In this document: positions 60,919 through 64,000 of the stretch, one piece after another
Layout of the letters: each line of letters starts with the position of its first letter
Numbering within the stretch: the stretch's first letter is position 1
Assembly: GCF_014193895.1 (NCBI RefSeq)
Contig: NZ_BLZR01000001.1
Coordinates: forward strand, 3,844,001-3,908,000
DNA length: 64,000 nt
Direction: 5' to 3'
Source of the DNA: Clostridium fungisolvens
Lineage (GTDB): Bacteria > Bacillota > Clostridia > Clostridiales > Clostridiaceae
Notes under the pieces: model-generated
What the model was told of the DNA's origin: nothing
What the model saw: the letters and a program-made list of their open reading frames with translations, nothing else
The model's database searches: none
Position numbers and translations under genes: made by a program

Positions 60919-62619
60919 CTAAAAATCCCCCTTAGTATCCATACTGTCAAATATTTCTTTTATCTTGTTCCTAGCATCATTTATTTCTCTTAGATCTTGC
61001 TTTTCAAGAACTTCCTCAAACTCGTTTATAAGTCTTCCGATTTCTTGTCTTACTAAACCAAGATTTTCTTCAAAAAGCCTTTCTCCTCTAGTTAATATGA
61101 GTTTATTTTCATGGTTTTCTCGTGGATGTATCTTTAAGCTGGCCAAACTTTCAATTCTACTGGCCACTTCTTGTTTAGTCATATATCCAGGATTTTTTTC
61201 AATTACTACTGTTTTTTTCACACCGGTAGATACTACAGTTGTCTCAACTTCTAATATTCCATTTATATCGTAAGTATATCTTACATCCACAGCTTCCTCT
61301 CCACCTAGTGCTGCCGGTACCACTACATTAAGCTCTCCAAGATATATATTATCTTTTGAAAGTCGAGATTCTCCTTGTAGTATCTCTACATTTATAAGCT
61401 TTTGATTATCATAAACTGTATATAATCTTTCAACTTTGCTTGCAGGTATTGTTGTATTTCTCTCTATTATTGGCAAAAAGTGTCCACTTTCATATTGTCC
61501 ATGGGATTTTCTCACTGATACCGTAGTTCCTAAGGTATACGGACAAACATCCGTAAGTATAATTTCCTTAAATGCAGCGTCTTTCCCCTTCAATGCAGCT
61601 TGTACTCCAGCACCTAATGCTACTACCTCGTCAGGATTTATATTTACATAAGCTAACTTACCAAATAACTTACTAACAAAGGTTCTTATAGTAGGAAGTT
61701 TCGTAGCCCCACCTACCAACAGTATTGAATCAATATCACTTACCTTAAGTGATGCATCACTAAGTGCTCTTTCAACCGGAGTCCTTAATCTATTCAAAAG
61801 ATTCTTCACGTTCTTTTCATAATCCTCTAAAGATATCTCACAGGATAATGATTCACCATCAATCTTAGAACTTAAATTTATAACCTTGTTTTCACTAAAA
61901 GCTCTTTTACCAACCTCAGCTTCTTTCTTTAAAAATGAATAGTCCTTTTCGCTTATTTCATCTCTTCTCTTATTATTATGCTTTAGGAACATAGCAGCCA
62001 GCACTTCTGTAAAATCTTCTCCACCTAGATAGTTATCTCCAGCAACTGCTCTAACTTCCATTATATTGTCAAACAACTCCAGTATTGATACATCAAAGGT
62101 TCCTCCCCCTAGATCAAATACCAAAAACTTGGTATCGGATTTAGCATGATGAAGTCCATAAGCTAAGGCTGCTGCAGTAGGTTCAGTTACAAGTCTTTCT
62201 ACTCTAAGTCCTGCTAACTCCCCAGCTCTTTGGGTAGCTTTCCTTTGACTATCACTAAAATACGCTGGAACACTTACTACTGCTTCAGTCACTGGTACTC
62301 CAAGAAACCTTTCAGCATCCTCTTTTAAAGTTTTCAATATTAAAGCAGATAATTCTTCTGGTAGGAATTCTTTATCAGATAGCCTATATACTTTTTTACT
62401 CCCCATATTTCTCTTAAATATGGATGCACTAGCTTCTGGATGAGTTATCTGCCTTTCCTTAGCTATTTTCCCTATTAGAATTTCTCCATTATCATCTACA
62501 CTTACAACTGATGGAGTTAAGCTTTCTCCAAACGAATTAGGAATAATTACAGGACCCTTCTCGGTCCAATAAGACACTAAACTATTGGTTGTACCTAAAT
62601 CAATCCCTATATTAACCAT
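60919..62619 (-). CDS. hscC: HscC-type Hsp70 chaperone
   Basis: 566 aa, shorter than DnaK (about 610-640). Nucleotide-binding domain to about 350: GIDLGTTNSLVSYW, VVSVPAYFSDSQRKAT, VFDLGGGTFDVSILEL and ILLVGGATKLPTIR. The substrate-binding beta domain follows (about 355-480), and the helical lid is short (to 566). IIPNSFGESLTPSVVS, FKRNMGS and VTEPTAAALAYGLH are close to E. coli HscC rather than DnaK. In E. coli hscC also sits beside J-protein genes. GAGGTAGG precedes the ATG. First gene of a two-gene operon with the J-TPR protein. Confidence 0.92.
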   Translation of the reverse strand: MVNIGIDLGTTNSLVSYWTEKGPVIIPNSFGESLTPSVVSVDDNGEILIGKIAKERQITHPEASASIFKRNMGSKKVYRLSDKEFLPEELSALILKTLKEDAERFLGVPVTEAVVSVPAYFSDSQRKATQRAGELAGLRVERLVTEPTAAALAYGLHHAKSDTKFLVFDLGGGTFDVSILELFDNIMEVRAVAGDNYLGGEDFTEVLAAMFLKHNNKRRDEISEKDYSFLKKEAEVGKRAFSENKVINLSSKIDGESLSCEISLEDYEKNVKNLLNRLRTPVERALSDASLKVSDIDSILLVGGATKLPTIRTFVSKLFGKLAYVNINPDEVVALGAGVQAALKGKDAAFKEIILTDVCPYTLGTTVSVRKSHGQYESGHFLPIIERNTTIPASKVERLYTVYDNQKLINVEILQGESRLSKDNIYLGELNVVVPAALGGEEAVDVRYTYDINGILEVETTVVSTGVKKTVVIEKNPGYMTKQEVASRIESLASLKIHPRENHENKLILTRGERLFEENLGLVRQEIGRLINEFEEVLEKQDLREINDARNKIKEIFDSMDTKGDF

Positions 62620-62828
62620 ATAACCTACCTCAATTAATTTATTAATTAACTACACCTATTGGTAAATTTATCCTTATTGTACTTATCTATATTTTATTAT
62701 ATTCGTTATATAATTCCAATAGTTTATGTAATCTCATTTTAATACTTAAAATTAATCACCTTATACTTTAGTAGATAGTAATTGAACTCGATAACTATAT
62801 ATACTATATTTACTTGGGGGTTAAACAA

Positions 62829-64000
62829 ATGACAAAATCTTTAAAGAACAAATTAATGCTAAAGCTTTCCTTTGGTATAGTGTTATTAATCTTGCTAGTT
62901 GCTTTATTAAGTAGATTTTTTACCTTTCTTGATATGCATGGTAGGATGGGTAACATGGAGCAAATTACTTCAACTATGATTTTAGCATCTTATGTAGTAG
63001 CACTTATCCCTGTTATACTACTAATTTCAGCTTATTATTTATACAAATTCAAAAATCAGGAGCATGAAAGCATCCCTTTACTCTTAACCTTAACATTGAC
63101 ATTTTCAAGTATTGCAATTATAGCAGTTGGAAATGGTTTAGTTGAATATCATTTTTCAATATTTATGGTAATTGCTATCATTGCTTACTTCGATAACATA
63201 AAAAATGTATTAATAAGCACAGTAATTTTTGCTGTTCATCATTTCGGAGGATATTTTTTGTTCCCTGAACTTCTATGTGGAACACATAATTATCCATTCC
63301 AAATGTTGATGCTTCATGCAATATTTTTACTATTAACTAGTTCAGCCACTATACTTATGATTTCTACTAACCAAAAAAATGAGGTTTCTCTTAATGAGGA
63401 AAGATTAAATAAAAAGAATGAGATTGAAGAAATACTTAAGAACATATCTGGTACTATTGATAACTTAACCAACTACTCCGAAAATCTTTCTGGTAGTGTT
63501 AAAAACAGCTTAAGTCTTTCAAATGACATAAACTTTGCTATGAAACATATAGAAGATGCTAGCTTAAACCAATTTAACTATACATCTGAGAGTTCAAAAG
63601 CTTTAGCAGAAGTATCACAAGGTATATTTGATATAGCAACAGCTTCTGAAAGAGCTTCATTAAAGACTGTGGAAACAGTAAAAGAAGCTGAAAATGGCGA
63701 AAATGCAATCAAACAAGTAGTTAAACAAATGAACTCAATAGATAGTTCAGTTGGTAATGTTGCTGAAATAATCGAAGTATTTAGTAAACAATCAAAGGAT
63801 ATTGATCAGGTAGTTCAGGTAATAAGTGCTATTGCAGAACAAACTAACTTATTAGCTCTCAATGCCGCAATAGAAGCTGCTAGAGCTGGAGAAAGCGGAA
63901 AAGGCTTTGCTGTAGTTGCTGACGAAGTTAGAAAACTTGCTGAAGAGTCTCAAGAATCAGCTATAAAGATTTCTGATATGATTAAGAACATACAAGAAAA
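62829..64000 (+). CDS. Methyl-accepting chemotaxis protein (3' end beyond window)
   Basis: Begins ATG at 62829 (GGGGG 8 nt upstream) and is open for 390 codons to the window edge. The N terminus has about six membrane helices in 200 residues (FGIVLLILLVALLSRFF, MILASYVVALIPVILLISAYYLY, LTFSSIAIIAVG, FSIFMVIAIIAYF, AIFLLLTSSATILMI) with a conserved-looking AVHHFGGYFLFPE, instead of the usual large external sensor. From residue 280 on it is an MCP signalling domain, with the hairpin tip ISAIAEQTNLLALNAAIEAARAGESGKGFAVVADEVRKLAE. The gene probably ends within a few hundred bases after 64000. A weak sigma-D-like CTCGATAA lies near 62783; I do not rely on it. Confidence 0.93.
   Translation, partial: MTKSLKNKLMLKLSFGIVLLILLVALLSRFFTFLDMHGRMGNMEQITSTMILASYVVALIPVILLISAYYLYKFKNQEHESIPLLLTLTLTFSSIAIIAVGNGLVEYHFSIFMVIAIIAYFDNIKNVLISTVIFAVHHFGGYFLFPELLCGTHNYPFQMLMLHAIFLLLTSSATILMISTNQKNEVSLNEERLNKKNEIEEILKNISGTIDNLTNYSENLSGSVKNSLSLSNDINFAMKHIEDASLNQFNYTSESSKALAEVSQGIFDIATASERASLKTVETVKEAENGENAIKQVVKQMNSIDSSVGNVAEIIEVFSKQSKDIDQVVQVISAIAEQTNLLALNAAIEAARAGESGKGFAVVADEVRKLAEESQESAIKISDMIKNIQE

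Noticed and set aside
62760..62828. Sigma-D promoter for the chemoreceptor gene
   Set aside because: CTCGATAA matches only part of the -10 consensus, and no TAAA lies at 15 bp spacing.

Overview
The window looks like a chromosomal segment of a low-GC, anaerobic, endospore-forming Clostridium-like Firmicute. It carries an alpha/beta-type small acid-soluble spore protein, spoIIR with a near-perfect sigma-F promoter, veg, a SPOCS/LysM spore protein and three sets of gerA/gerB/gerC germination genes. Gene order (prfA, prmC, tdk, rpmE, rho, pyrG) and codon use fit clostridia. I see no rRNA, tRNA, CRISPR array or prophage. I cannot name a species from the sequence alone.

Layout. 1-9.5 kb is housekeeping: prfA, a DUF1385-PrmC fusion, tdk, rpmE (opposite strand, clear sigma-A promoter), a UgtP/MGDG-type glycosyltransferase, rho and pyrG. 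9.6-25 kb is sporulation and small genes: a 98-aa orphan, a YwiB-like DUF1934 gene, spoIIR-ispE, cyanophycin synthetase and cyanophycinase, a SPOCS-LysM protein, veg, a SASP, a Gln-rich protein, DUF421 and flavodoxin. This part is dense in roughly 100-bp palindromic repeats. 25-31.5 kb is a two-component system plus an ABC exporter; both operons carry the same promoter architecture with a BceR-like operator. 31.9-35.9 kb is a gerA-gerC-small-gerB operon. 36-40 kb holds asd, a divergent LysR regulator and an IS1595-type transposase homologue that has lost its catalytic residues. 40.2-45.4 kb is a thiazole/HMP thiamin operon (thiC-S-F-G-H-tenI/thiE) under a TPP riboswitch followed by two terminators. 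45.4-55.1 kb is a second large germination cluster (gerA-gerB-gerC, gerB-small-gerA, gerC-small-gerB). 55.5-57.9 kb is an ABC-2 exporter. 58.4-62.6 kb is an HscC-type Hsp70 with a J-domain/TPR partner. The window ends inside a chemoreceptor gene.

How the parts relate. SpoIIR, the SASP, the SPOCS-LysM protein and probably the cyanophycin pair act during spore formation, and the Ger proteins act when the spore germinates. The TCS and ABC operons appear to form one auto-regulated response module. The most unusual non-coding content is a set of at least four families of short structured repeats (called A, B, C, D here). They sit just after stop codons, between genes of the ger cluster, inside one another and, at 20 kb, apparently inside the loop of a terminator. 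A strong isolated promoter followed about 90 bp later by a terminator at 19.2-19.35 kb suggests an undescribed small RNA. Starts were moved from the longest open frame wherever a ribosome-binding site supported a later codon. Product names come from recognised motifs and family resemblance; no database search was run.
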